DNA of 30,641 nt, taken from RGIG6291 sp964602275. Its GTDB lineage: Bacteria; Bacillota; Clostridia; TANB77; UBA1234. Positions 8,005-16,599 of the stretch are shown here, in pieces. The position numbers and the translations under genes are program-made. Under the pieces are notes generated by a model, which made no database searches, was not told where the DNA came from, and saw only the letters and a program-made list of their open reading frames with translations. Positions within the stretch are counted from its first letter, which is position 1, and each line of letters starts with the position of its first letter. The stretch spans positions 1 to 30,641 of the forward strand of contig CAZRQF010000006.1 in NCBI GenBank assembly GCA_964602275.1, in the 5' to 3' direction.

Positions 8005-9228
8005 TTAAATTTTTTCAATTTCATCTGCATGCATTCTGCGTCTTGTCTTCCAAACACCAGATTTCAAAGTTGGATGTTTTCTTATTCTTCTTAATGCATG
8101 CAATTGAACCATTCTATCTTTATAGTAAGATTTTACTTCATCATATTTCTTTTTACTCTTTTTTAGCATTTTCAAATCTTCTTTTATAAATAATATCTCT
8201 CTAAGTTTTAAAAATTCATCATAATCTATTCTCGCAAGTTTTTTTATCTCACTATACTTATCCCAAAACTTGTTGTATTCTTCTCTTAAAGCTTGTGAAT
8301 CCCAGTAAACTTTTTTAGATAAAACATTTTCATTGTATTCTTCGATTATATCTAAAAGCAATTTATACAATTCATATTTGTCCGCATCTAAGAAAGTGTT
8401 TCCTAATGCACTTCTACAACTTTTCATAAGTTTTATGTAACATTGCTCTGCTGCAATTAACGGCAAACTATATACAAATAACTCTCTACTTAGTCCAAGT
8501 AATACTAGCTTTCTTCTTAATTCGTTACTTTCTTTTTGTGAAAAATTGTCAAGTGACTGAACATATTTTTTATATTCTTCTAATATGCGTTTATTAGTAT
8601 CTGTTTCGTCAGCATATGGTAACACCTGTTTTATGTAATTTTCTATTAACTCATAAATTTTTTCATACTTTTCCGAATTTTCATACTTAACATCCGTAAG
8701 TAATATTGCATAATGTCGCATACTAGCTTTGTATATGTTTTCCATTGTATTTATATAAAAGTCTTTATACTTTTGAAAAGTCTTTCCCGTTTTCGTGCTC
8801 AAAACATTTTCCCAATCCATATCTAAAAGAAGCATTTGCCTTTTATATTTATATTCAACATATTCATTACCTTTTAATGAATTTACCTCATAAAAGCTAG
8901 ACATTATCCTCTCTTCTTTTATGTTGCTCACTTTCTTTTGAACTTTATTGTATATATTTTCTTTTATATATTTTTCTAAAGCTTCTAAATAGTTGTCATA
9001 AGCTTTATCATATTTTGAAGAAATACTATTCCTTTTATTTTCATCAGCTACTGTTGTAATTTCTTGATAATTAGCATAGGCTTTCAAAAGACTACTTCTC
9101 TTTGCACCTATTATCAAGCTATACAATCCTCCACCAGACGAATATACAGCCTTTCCGAAATTACTTATAGCTCTACTCATAAAACCTGTATCTGCTTTTT
9201 TTACAACTTTCAATTGCAATTCTGCCAT
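8005..9228 (-). CDS. unknown charged, largely helical protein
   Basis: A 407-residue protein that I do not recognise. After a short N-terminal segment (MAELQLKVVKKADTGFMSRA) and a glycine-rich hydrophobic patch (SSGGGLYSLIIGAK), it is almost entirely predicted helix rich in Lys, Glu, Tyr and Leu. There is no signal peptide, no convincing membrane span and no obvious catalytic motif. The C-terminus is basic (ALRRIRKHPTLKSGVWKTRR), suggesting contact with nucleic acid or ribosome, which is only a guess. I chose the ATG at 9228, not the in-frame codon at 9273, because GGAGG lies just before it; it then begins two bases after the yqfD stop. It occupies the slot usually held by phoH between yqfD and ybeY, but shows no Walker A motif. 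Confidence 0.7.
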   Translation of the reverse strand: MAELQLKVVKKADTGFMSRAISNFGKAVYSSGGGLYSLIIGAKRSSLLKAYANYQEITTVADENKRNSISSKYDKAYDNYLEALEKYIKENIYNKVQKKVSNIKEERIMSSFYEVNSLKGNEYVEYKYKRQMLLLDMDWENVLSTKTGKTFQKYKDFYINTMENIYKASMRHYAILLTDVKYENSEKYEKIYELIENYIKQVLPYADETDTNKRILEEYKKYVQSLDNFSQKESNELRRKLVLLGLSRELFVYSLPLIAAEQCYIKLMKSCRSALGNTFLDADKYELYKLLLDIIEEYNENVLSKKVYWDSQALREEYNKFWDKYSEIKKLARIDYDEFLKLREILFIKEDLKMLKKSKKKYDEVKSYYKDRMVQLHALRRIRKHPTLKSGVWKTRRRMHADEIEKI

Positions 9229-9230
9229 AG

Positions 9231-10416
9231 TTATCCTCCACTTCTTTTGTATACTCCTGCTTTTTCTTCGCACTCTACTATAATTTCCGCTTCTATATCC
9301 TCATCGTTTTCAATAATATTTATTTTTTCATTTACTATCGTAGCATCAGATGGAATTTTCTCTAAAACACTCTTTTTAACACACTCTTTTGCCATATCTT
9401 CCGCTTGCTTTTTAGTATATGTAATATTATCTATAACAACTTCTTCATATGTTTGAGTAGTAACTTTTATTGGCAACTCAAATTTGCCAAACAAACTAAA
9501 ATTATTGCTCGAAGTAATTGTATCATACTTTTCAAAATTTGTATCCTTATTTAGCAAATTTATTTTATAATTAAAAATATCAAATGCATAACTTTTTTCT
9601 TTATTACCACTTTTTGATATTATCAACTTATTATATGGAACTTTATATTTTTCTACATACCATGTTTTTAAAATAATCTCCCCATTAGAAGGTACATATC
9701 TTGTATCGGCATGTTCACTAGTAACCTCGCCAGATATTAAAATATCCCCTTTTAAAACAATATCTCCTTTCTTAACTTTTGCAACGCCTTGTGCCACATA
9801 AACTTTTGAAACAACGCCCTCTTTGTCAGAAACAATATCGCCAGGCTCCGTATTAACATAATCGTTAGCTTTTTCTTCTTTACCTATTATCTCCACAATA
9901 ACTTTATTTCCCTTTATAGAAACTCCCAACCATGCAATATCATTTCTTTTAAGTAATATATTCAGTTTTATTTTTTCTGTATCTACATCTTTTTTTAAAG
10001 CTCCGCACTTTTATTTTTTCTTCCTCAAGGTCTTTTCTTATTTCTTCAATAGAAAAAGTAAAATCGCCAATTATTTCGACTTTCCAAACAAACAAATTCA
10101 AAATTGTAATAGTTGTACTTACTATTGCAATTAGTAAAGCAAACAACTTCCTATGTCTATATTTTTGAAGCGTAAACGGCACACCGCTTTTATTTGCAAT
10201 CTTTACTTTGCATTTTGCTGTTTTACAAATATTTTTTACTCTTCTAAAATCTCTAGCATAAATTTTTGCAGTAATTACTCCAACATTTTCTTGTACTATG
10301 TCCCAAATTTCAATATCATTATTCATAATCAAATTAATAAATCGTTCAATAAAATAGCCTTCTACCCTTATAAGTACATAGCCTTTAATATTTTTCATGA
10401 AATTTTTCAAGGACAT
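9231..10416 (-). CDS. yqfD: sporulation protein YqfD, interrupted by a +1 shift at CGG
   Basis: YqfD is a membrane protein of the sigma-E sporulation regulon, needed for efficient sporulation. The first 137 codons give the normal N-terminal part: SLKNFMKNIKGYVLIRVEGY, then a membrane helix around residues 88-110. Codon 138 is CGG at 10003-10005. Read straight on, the frame ends at 9949 after 155 residues. Skipping the C of CGG gives V-GALKKDVDTEKIKL and runs to 9231 through the expected C-terminal region (GVSIKGNKVIVEI, EPGDIVSDKEGVVSKV), a 394-residue full-length YqfD. The ATG at 10416 has an AGGTGA site, one base after the yqfC stop. A seven-A run lies 11 bases downstream of CGG and is an alternative place for the shift. 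Confidence 0.85.
10002..10008 (-). other. +1 recoding site in yqfD (GTG CGG A)
   Basis: On the minus strand the zero frame reads GTG CGG AGC. Dropping the C gives GTG GGA GCT, that is Val-Gly-Ala, matching a Gly-containing turn after the conserved Ile-Lys-Val strand. This is the only in-frame CGG in yqfD. See the findings for the shared pattern. Confidence 0.75.
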
Positions 10417-10417
10417 T

Positions 10418-10690
10418 TTATTCACCTCGTTCAAACTCTATATTTAATATTTCTCCAGTTATAAAAACTTCGTCTTTGCTAATTTCTTCCATAATCATAT
10501 TACTTCCAAAAACATTAACACCGTTTATAAACCTTATAACATTTTCATCATATTCAATAATTCCTTTGTAATTTTCAATTAATAAACACTTATTACCCAA
10601 TAGCGATATTCTCGATTCGTCAGATATAAGCTCTAACGGTAATTCCATTGCATCTAAAAATTTATCTTTTACAGTTTTTTCTTCTTTCAT
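10418..10690 (-). CDS. yqfC: sporulation protein YqfC
   Basis: A 90-residue YabP/YqfC-family protein, part of the sigma-E regulon in spore formers and always found next to yqfD. Family features are DAMELPLELISDESRISLLG near the start, then ENYKGIIEYDENVIRFING and the C-terminal VFITGEILNIEFERGE. I chose the ATG at 10690 (MKEEKTVKDKF), which has AAGGTG upstream, over an earlier in-frame codon at 10738 that lies inside the preceding terminator. It runs into yqfD with a one-base gap, so translation is coupled. I found no convincing sigma-E promoter in the short upstream gap. Confidence 0.9.
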   Translation of the reverse strand: MKEEKTVKDKFLDAMELPLELISDESRISLLGNKCLLIENYKGIIEYDENVIRFINGVNVFGSNMIMEEISKDEVFITGEILNIEFERGE

Positions 10691-10713
10691 ATATTCACCT
10701 TCTCTTTCAAAAC

Positions 10714-10762
10714 AAAAAACTAATCCCCATGATAACATTCTATTACCATGAGGATTAGTTTA
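10714..10762 (-). terminator. intrinsic terminator after the PdaA-like gene
   Basis: The arms AAACTAATCC and GGATTAGTTT, with an inner CATG pair, form a long hairpin with T runs on both sides. In the minus direction it ends the yvcK-pdaA transcript just before yqfC. Confidence 0.88.
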
Positions 10763-10766
10763 TTAC

Positions 10767-11681
10767 TTAATATTCAAATTCATCTAGTGGCATTATTTCA
10801 TACCCCCTATTTTGTATTTCATCTATTATTTCGCCTAGCACCTCCGTGTTGTCTTTTGATACTGCATGGAGTAATATTACTGCCCCGTTATGTAAATTAT
10901 TAAGTATCATTTTCTTTGCATATTCAACACCTTTTTGATTGTTTACATCCCAATCATCATACGCTTGACTCCATAAAACTGTTGTATAACCTAAATTTTT
11001 AGATAGTGCTACCGTTCTCTCACTATATTCTCCCTTAGGTGGTCTTAAAAATGACATTGCATAATTAAAGTTTTCTTTTACATAATCATGCAATTCCATT
11101 ATTTCATTTTTTAGTTTTTCGTCATCTGTAACAGAAGGCATACTAGGATGATTTACCGTATGATTTCCTACAATATGTCCCTCGTCTATCATTCTTTGAA
11201 CCAAATCTCCGTTCTTTTTTACATATGGCTTAGTTACAAAAAAAGTAGCTTGAATATTTTTCTCTTTTAAAGTATCTAAAATGGCTGGTGTATACCCATT
11301 TTCATACCCCTCATCAAAAGTTAAATATACCACTTTTTCTTCTGCGTTTCCTACATAAATGCCATCATAATCTTTAAGGACTTTTGCGTATGAAGCTGTA
11401 AACTCCGGCTGTGCTTCATCTTTCATTCTTCTAAAGCCCCATGCATAAGTTTTGTTATCCAAATTTGCAGTTTCAATAATTGGCTCTTCTACTTCAATAT
11501 CAACAATTTCTGTTTTGTTATTTACTTCTTCTTCGTTAAGATTTTCTTTTGTTTCATTTTCCTCTTCTACATTTTGATAAGGTACATAAATATCCTCATT
11601 TTGTTTTTGCTCTGGATTTTTACTACCCGCACAACCGCTAAGCGAAAATAACAGCGTAATTAAAACTAAAATTTTTATCAT
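10767..11681 (-). CDS. pdaA: PdaA-like polysaccharide deacetylase lipoprotein
   Basis: A 304-residue exported lipoprotein of the NodB deacetylase family. The N-terminus MIKILVLITLLFSLSGCAG has a clear lipobox LSGC. An acidic Asn/Glu linker (about residues 25-75) leads to the deacetylase domain. The first motif is TFDEGYENGYT, the form found in PdaA, the N-acetylmuramic acid deacetylase that makes muramic delta-lactam in spore cortex, rather than the usual TFDDG. Metal ligands are in GNHTVNHPSM, and later motifs are FLRPPKGEYSERT and GAVILLHAVSKDN. Spore cortex is the likely site of action. The ATG at 11681 has GGAGGTG upstream. A lipid anchor is an addition to the Bacillus pattern. Confidence 0.88.
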   Translation of the reverse strand: MIKILVLITLLFSLSGCAGSKNPEQKQNEDIYVPYQNVEEENETKENLNEEEVNNKTEIVDIEVEEPIIETANLDNKTYAWGFRRMKDEAQPEFTASYAKVLKDYDGIYVGNAEEKVVYLTFDEGYENGYTPAILDTLKEKNIQATFFVTKPYVKKNGDLVQRMIDEGHIVGNHTVNHPSMPSVTDDEKLKNEIMELHDYVKENFNYAMSFLRPPKGEYSERTVALSKNLGYTTVLWSQAYDDWDVNNQKGVEYAKKMILNNLHNGAVILLHAVSKDNTEVLGEIIDEIQNRGYEIMPLDEFEY

Positions 11682-11703
11682 AGCGACACCTCCATATTAA
11701 AAT

Positions 11704-12654
11704 TTATCTCATCAAATATGAAAATATTACTGAGCTTAACTTCAAACTCTTATGCGTAATCTTGCCTTCTTCTGTTGTTAATAAATCATCTTCTATTAGT
11801 TCATACTTTTTATTTACCATATTTTCTCTATCTATTCTCACTTGATCTTTTTGTTCTTCAGTTTCATATTTTTTTAGCATCTTTTCATCGATTTTGGTAT
11901 TGCTTGCAATTACTACATCAACCTCATCTTTTCCTATATATTTTTCGATAGTTGCAACATGGTCACTTACACCAAAACCATCCGTTTCTCCAGGTTGTGT
12001 CATTGCATTACACAAATACATAACTTTTGCATTAGTTTCGTTAATTGCTTTTACTATATCTTTGCATATCAAATGTGGCAATATACTTGTATAAAGACTT
12101 CCAATACTTATTATTATTAAATCAGCTTCCTTAATTTTTTGTAACACTTCTGGCAACACATGTGGCTCTTCTTTATAAAATATTTCTTCATATTTTTTGC
12201 CAACTTTTGTTATTTGCTCTTCGCCTTCAACTATTTCGCCATCAGCAGTTCTTCCCATAAGTGTCAAATTATCTTCCGACAAAGGTAGCACCGTGTGTTT
12301 TACATGCAATAACTTACTATATCTTTCTATACTTGTTTTTAAACTATCTGTTGTTTGCAAGTACGCTGTAAGTATCAAATTTCCTATTGAATGCTTATCT
12401 AAGTCACTATATGTAGAAAGTCTATATTCCATTATGTCTTTTACTTCATCTGGTAATGTAGATAAATTGCTCAAAACTTTTCTTATATCGCCAACACCCG
12501 GTACAGTAAACTCTTTTCTTATTCTACCTGTACTTCCGCCATTATCAGACACTGTTATTACTGCTGTTATATCTAATGGTAAATCTTTCAAACTCATTAA
12601 AACCCTTGAAGAACCAGTTCCACCACCTAGAATTACAACTTTTTTATTATCCAT
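11704..12654 (-). CDS. yvcK: YvcK/CofD-like gluconeogenesis factor
   Basis: A 316-residue YvcK-family protein of the CofD-like superfamily, which binds UDP-sugars and is needed for cell shape and growth on gluconeogenic carbon in Bacillus. The signature VVILGGGTGSSRVLMSLK is at the N-terminus, followed by TVSDNGGSTGRIRKEF and PGVGDIRKVLSNLS, then SIGNLILTAY. LIIISIGSLYTSILPHLICK and MTQPGETDGFGVSDHV complete the family pattern. The start is uncertain: the ATG at 12663 is only two bases from the GGAGG, and the ATG at 12654 is eleven bases away and is preferred. The usual neighbours rapZ and whiA are not present in the window. Confidence 0.9.
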   Translation of the reverse strand: MDNKKVVILGGGTGSSRVLMSLKDLPLDITAVITVSDNGGSTGRIRKEFTVPGVGDIRKVLSNLSTLPDEVKDIMEYRLSTYSDLDKHSIGNLILTAYLQTTDSLKTSIERYSKLLHVKHTVLPLSEDNLTLMGRTADGEIVEGEEQITKVGKKYEEIFYKEEPHVLPEVLQKIKEADLIIISIGSLYTSILPHLICKDIVKAINETNAKVMYLCNAMTQPGETDGFGVSDHVATIEKYIGKDEVDVVIASNTKIDEKMLKKYETEEQKDQVRIDRENMVNKKYELIEDDLLTTEEGKITHKSLKLSSVIFSYLMR

Positions 12655-12679
12655 ATTTTTCATTTCCTCCATTAAATTT

Positions 12680-13294
12680 TTATATTATTTTTGCTTTTCG
12701 TAAATACCTTTCTAATTTCGCCAAAGAATTAAACTCCAAAATTTCATTGATGTCTAATTTGTCTTTTGAATTTTTACCATGTTTTCTTTTTATTCTAAAC
12801 ACATACTTAGCTTTTTTTACATAAAGTCCCTTTAAATCTCTTATGCTATCGTCTATGAATATACCATTTTCATAGTCCAAATCCAATTTATACTTTAATT
12901 TCTCTGTACAAATTATATGGTCTACCTTTTCATATATTCTTGAGGCTACTATTTTTTCTTTTTGGTATTCTTCATTTCCCCAAGTTAATATGTTTACAAA
13001 ATGACCTTCTGCTTTCAATACTCGTATAAATTTTACAACATCTTTATACAAATATTTATAACTTTTTTTGTATAATTTTTCTAGCGGAACTATAAAATTA
13101 TCTAATGGCAAATTTTCCTTTTCACTTAAATGTTTAAAAACATTTCTAACATTTAGTAATTCATGCTCTTCCTCTTCTGAAGTTAGTGCCAAGCAATCTT
13201 TACTTAATCCATTTCGCTTTAATATTTTATACAGTTCTTTTCTAAAAGCGTAAGTATCAAATAGCGTATAGTCAAAATCCAAATAAAAATTCAT
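12680..13294 (-). CDS. HAD-superfamily hydrolase
   Basis: A 204-residue haloacid dehalogenase-like protein, probably a small phosphatase. Motif I is at the extreme N-terminus, YLDFDYTLFDT, with both catalytic aspartates. Motif II is probably NILTWGN, a Lys follows in the KEKI/EKLKYK region, and motif IV is IFIDDSIRDLKGL with two aspartates. A helical cap lies between residues about 17 and 95. The substrate cannot be predicted. The ATG at 13294 has GAGGTGG six bases upstream. It is the first gene of the minus-strand cluster and is followed by yvcK after a short gap. Confidence 0.82.
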   Translation of the reverse strand: MNFYLDFDYTLFDTYAFRKELYKILKRNGLSKDCLALTSEEEEHELLNVRNVFKHLSEKENLPLDNFIVPLEKLYKKSYKYLYKDVVKFIRVLKAEGHFVNILTWGNEEYQKEKIVASRIYEKVDHIICTEKLKYKLDLDYENGIFIDDSIRDLKGLYVKKAKYVFRIKRKHGKNSKDKLDINEILEFNSLAKLERYLRKAKII

Positions 13295-13446
13295 TATATG
13301 CCACCTCTTTTTTGGTCTTTCTTGCTCTACATTATCTTAACATTTTGGCTATGAATTTACAACTTATCATTTACAAATTAACATAATGCCAAAAGCATGT
13401 TTTGGTGCAACCCTATATTTTAATAGTGTTTCATTGAGTTTTATAC

Positions 13447-13475
13447 TTGACATTGCTATTTATTAGTTATATCAT
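13447..13475 (+). promoter_or_regulatory. sigma-A promoter of the agr regulator-kinase operon
   Basis: A perfect TTGACA (13447-13452), a 17-base spacer and TATCAT (13470-13475) lie 39 bases before the response regulator start. No clear LytTR-type direct repeat was found beside it. The remainder of the 13295-13446 gap shows nothing I can identify. Confidence 0.75.
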
Positions 13476-13513
13476 TAATAATTATTGTGAGAATATGTAA
13501 ACTGAGGTGGTAT

Positions 13514-14227
13514 ATGTTTAAAGTTATTTTATGTGATGACAACGAATCTTCTATAAACGCACTTTCTACTATGTTACAAAGTATATTCCTAAAAAATGAT
13601 ATAAATGCAAAAGTGGAAAGATTTTTTACAAACCCTCGTGAATTATTGGCATACACAAAAAATAATGATGTCGATATATTATTCCTCGATATAGATTTAA
13701 AAGCAGATATGAACGGTGTTGAACTAGCAAACAAATTTAGAAAGCAAAACAAAACTGCATACATAATATTTTTAACAGCACATTTTGAGTTTGCAATGCT
13801 TGCCTACAAAGTAAAAACCTTTGACTATTTGATAAAGCCGTTTTCTTCTGCCAAGTTAGAAGAAACTATTTTAAGATTAATTGACGACGCTATAAATAAT
13901 GAAAAATTATATATAAAGTTAGGAAATGGTAAGCATATAATTAAGCAATCTGATATTTTTTACATTGAGAAAGACCAACAAAAAGCTATAATCCATACTC
14001 CATATTCAGAGATAGAGGTTTACACCTCTTTTTCAAACTTAATGATTTGTCTACCAGAAAACTTTAAAAGGTGTCACAAGTCTTACATCGTAAACACGGA
14101 ACAAATATCCGAGATAAATACAAAAGATAACACACTATATATAAATAACAAAAAAACAATTCCATATAGTGATAGATTTTTTGATTTAGAAAGGATGATT
14201 TTTAAAAATGACACAAACTATGATTGA
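13514..14227 (+). CDS. agrA: AgrA-like LytTR response regulator
   Basis: A 237-residue response regulator. The receiver domain has acidic residues at positions 8 and 9 (VILCDDNES), the likely phosphate-accepting Asp59 in ILFLDID, a Thr/Ala in IIFLTAH and the conserved lysine in YLIKPFSS. A LytTR DNA-binding domain follows from about residue 135 (IEKDQQKAIIHT, then RCHKSYIVNTEQI). Such proteins activate agr-type promoters. The ATG at 13514 follows GAGGTGG closely. It overlaps the kinase gene by 20 bases. Its operon faces agrD and agrB, so signal production and sensing are on opposite strands. The symbol is by family and locus. Confidence 0.88.
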   Translation: MFKVILCDDNESSINALSTMLQSIFLKNDINAKVERFFTNPRELLAYTKNNDVDILFLDIDLKADMNGVELANKFRKQNKTAYIIFLTAHFEFAMLAYKVKTFDYLIKPFSSAKLEETILRLIDDAINNEKLYIKLGNGKHIIKQSDIFYIEKDQQKAIIHTPYSEIEVYTSFSNLMICLPENFKRCHKSYIVNTEQISEINTKDNTLYINNKKTIPYSDRFFDLERMIFKNDTNYD

Positions 14228-15764
14228 TATTTTAATACTATTCGCAGCGTTTTTCTGGCAAGCATACATGCAAGCTCTAATAATAACAATGTTATTCAAT
14301 ATTGAAACAACTAGGACTAAAAATTTAATCTATTCTACAATATTAGGTATATACGGCGTAATATCTAAATTGGTTATTCCTTTGGAATATTCATCGGCTA
14401 ATACAATTATAATTCTCATATTAATGATAAGCTTCTTTAAATTCATTTATAAAAAGAGTTTAAAAGAATCTATTGTATATTCAATAATACTGACCGTACT
14501 TTCAATTCCTATTGAACTTATTTCAAGCGCTTTATTATTTAATTTGTTTAAATTTAATACAAATGTTGAAAATGTAATTCAAACTTTACCTTTATTCTTA
14601 ATGATTGACATATGGTTTACAATAATTGCATTAGTTATCTGCAAAATCAAAGGAGTTTCAATTCTTAAAAAGCTTAAAGATAAAGATAAAGATAAAGAAA
14701 ATGAAACGCCAAAACAAGATACAAAAGAAGTTCAAAATGCTAAAGTGACAGCAGATACCGAAACTATCAAAAGTGAAGAAATTAAAGCAAATAGCACTCC
14801 TACTCCAAACGCTGAAACTCAAAATAGCACTGAAACTACTAACTCAAAAGAAAATAACGCTACGCCTAATAACACAGAAGAACAAAAAGAAGATGACAAA
14901 GAAGAAGAAACACCATTTAGAAGTTCTTTATATATAAACATTATACTAATTGTATGTATCATATCGCCAAACATACTATTCTACACTTCAAATAAATACG
15001 ATTATCCGCTATATTTGCTTTTGTTTAATATTATTGCAAACATCGTTTTAGTTGTTTTGAGCATATACGATACATACAAATGTGTGCAACTAGAGAAAAA
15101 GAAAGAAGCTTTAAGAATTTCAGAACTTCATAACAAAACATTAACCGAACTACTAGATGGCATTAGAACATTCAAGCATGACCACGCAAACACAATTCAT
15201 GCAATTAGTGGCTATCTAGCTTTTAATGATATTGACGGTTTAAGAAAATATTTTGCAGTATTAGACCATGACACAAAGAAAAATGCCCAACTAGAATCTA
15301 TCTCACCTACAAAAATTTCTGTTCCATCTATATACACTTTGATTGCAACCAAATATGATGTAGCAAGCAAAAAAGATATATTCTTCCGTGTTGAAACTAT
15401 GTACGATTATAAAAAACTTGCAATGCCTATTTATGATTTTACAAAAGTGTTAGGAGTACTTATAGATAATGCAATTGAAGCTGCTGAGGAATGTGAGGTT
15501 AAAGAAATTAATATTTCTTTTAGAAGAATAGCAACAGAACAACTTCAAATATTTACAATTGAAAATACTTATAAAGATAAATCCGTAGACACCGAAAAAA
15601 TATTTGAAAAACATTACTCTACTAAAAACAGAAACTCAGGTATAGGTTTATGGGAGGTTAGAAACCTTGTAGATAGAAATGTAAATGTTAATATAGTTAC
15701 ATCAAAAGATGAAAAATATTTTACCCAAAGATTATTTATATCTGAAATACTATTAGATGACTAA
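14208..15764 (+). CDS. agrC: AgrC-like GHKL sensor kinase with a long polar insert
   Basis: A 518-residue membrane histidine kinase, predicted receptor for the peptide made by agrD and agrB. Five hydrophobic segments fill residues about 5-146 and two more lie at about 240-260 and 268-288. Between them, residues about 155-236, is an 80-residue low-complexity insert rich in Lys, Glu, Thr, Asn and Asp, not typical of AgrC. The dimerisation region has the phosphorylated histidine at about residue 324 in TFKHDHANT. The GHKL ATPase domain has LIDNAIEAAEE (N box) and NSGIGLWEVRNLV (G box). It overlaps the regulator gene by 20 bases and ends at a bidirectional terminator. Confidence 0.87.
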   Translation: MTQTMIDILILFAAFFWQAYMQALIITMLFNIETTRTKNLIYSTILGIYGVISKLVIPLEYSSANTIIILILMISFFKFIYKKSLKESIVYSIILTVLSIPIELISSALLFNLFKFNTNVENVIQTLPLFLMIDIWFTIIALVICKIKGVSILKKLKDKDKDKENETPKQDTKEVQNAKVTADTETIKSEEIKANSTPTPNAETQNSTETTNSKENNATPNNTEEQKEDDKEEETPFRSSLYINIILIVCIISPNILFYTSNKYDYPLYLLLFNIIANIVLVVLSIYDTYKCVQLEKKKEALRISELHNKTLTELLDGIRTFKHDHANTIHAISGYLAFNDIDGLRKYFAVLDHDTKKNAQLESISPTKISVPSIYTLIATKYDVASKKDIFFRVETMYDYKKLAMPIYDFTKVLGVLIDNAIEAAEECEVKEINISFRRIATEQLQIFTIENTYKDKSVDTEKIFEKHYSTKNRNSGIGLWEVRNLVDRNVNVNIVTSKDEKYFTQRLFISEILLDD

Positions 15765-15765
15765 C

Positions 15766-15799
15766 AAAAAAATGCCGCTTCTTAAAAAGCGGCATTTTT
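15766..15799. terminator. bidirectional terminator between agrC and agrD
   Basis: The arms AAAAATGCCGCTT and AAGCGGCATTTTT give a strong hairpin with A and T runs on either side. It can stop the plus-strand agrAC transcript and the minus-strand agrBD transcript. Confidence 0.92.
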
Positions 15800-15810
15800 G
15801 CTGTCTACAA

Positions 15811-15921
15811 TTATTTTAATAATGATGTTGGCATTTTTGGCTCATGCATATAAAAAATAAGACATTCGCTTGTACTAAATTTTGCATATTTTTCTGCTAA
15901 TTTTGCTAATAATTTTAACAT
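15811..15921 (-). CDS. agrD: AgrD-like autoinducing peptide precursor
   Basis: A 36-residue precursor of a cyclic thiolactone signal. It has the three-part AgrD layout: an amphipathic N-terminal helix (MLKLLAKLAEKYAKFST), a core with one cysteine (SECLIFY) and a charged, proline-containing C-terminal recognition tail (MHEPKMPTSLLK). AgrB would cut after the core and close a ring between the cysteine and the new C-terminus, most likely the five-residue ring CLIFY. A six-residue ring ending at Met is possible. The start ATG at 15921 has AGGGGGAA upstream. It follows agrB and ends just before the shared terminator. Confidence 0.9.
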   Translation of the reverse strand: MLKLLAKLAEKYAKFSTSECLIFYMHEPKMPTSLLK

Positions 15922-15978
15922 AGTTATTCCCCCTATTATTTTATTTACTTGCCATTTATGTTAAAAGGCCGGCCCTTT

Positions 15979-16599
15979 TTACATACTTCTTAATATTTCA
16001 TTTCTTCTTTCTTCCCCAGTTTTATTTTTGAAAATTTTATATGCAAGTGGTGTTATCATAAAAGATTCAAAAGTTATCATATACATAAACATATTTGTAA
16101 TTACATGGTCTTTTATTACAAAAGTACAAAGCAAATATACCATTCCTACTGTAATTATACTTTCTATTTTCTGTCTATCTCTTTGCTTTTGTTTCATAAT
16201 TGGTCTATTTTCTGTATCTGCAGGTGCATATAAAGTGGCAATGATAAGATTAAATATACCAAGTAGTGTATAAACCCAAAAAGTATTTTCATATATAAAC
16301 TCTTTTGCAAATATAGTGCCACCAACGACAAAAAATGTGCTTATCAAAAAACATGAAATATGTGTTTTTAAGTGTACTCCCCCAGCAAAAGCTCTATATG
16401 TAAGGAATACCACTGAACCTATCAAAACAAGCTTAAATACATTACACACCCAAGCAACTAACAATATAAAAAATCCTTTTGGAAGTTCTCCAACTAAGTT
16501 TTGCAAACCATAATAAATAATTTCAGATTTTTCTTCATCAATAGTCGCATCATTTTCCCTTATTTTTTTTAATAACCAATCACAAATGTTATCTACCAC
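15979..16599 (-). CDS. agrB: AgrB-like peptide-processing membrane protease
   Basis: A polytopic membrane cysteine protease of about 206 residues that removes the AgrD tail and helps form the thiolactone ring. The conserved pair lies in RAFAGGVHLKTHISCF: His about residue 76 and Cys about 83, close to His77 and Cys84 of the Staphylococcus protein. About five membrane segments are visible (for example FFILLVAWVCNVFKLVLIG, VYTLLGIFNLIIATLY). The ORF opens with a GTG at 16608, but that codon lies inside the AGAGGTGAGG ribosome binding site, so the next GTG at 16599 is a better start. It is the first gene of the agrBD transcript. Confidence 0.9.
   Translation of the reverse strand: MVDNICDWLLKKIRENDATIDEEKSEIIYYGLQNLVGELPKGFFILLVAWVCNVFKLVLIGSVVFLTYRAFAGGVHLKTHISCFLISTFFVVGGTIFAKEFIYENTFWVYTLLGIFNLIIATLYAPADTENRPIMKQKQRDRQKIESIITVGMVYLLCTFVIKDHVITNMFMYMITFESFMITPLAYKIFKNKTGEERRNEILRSM

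Noticed and set aside
9229..9273. N-terminal extension of the helical unknown protein to 9273
   Set aside because: It would overlap yqfD and lacks a ribosome binding site; GGAGG precedes the ATG at 9228.
9994..10000. Transcriptional slippage on the A7 run as the cause of the yqfD break
   Set aside because: Possible, but it would explain only one of four cases; none of the ger sites has such a run at the break.
12576..12824. Plus-strand open frame across the yvcK/HAD junction
   Set aside because: It crosses two well-supported minus-strand genes and has no ribosome binding site.
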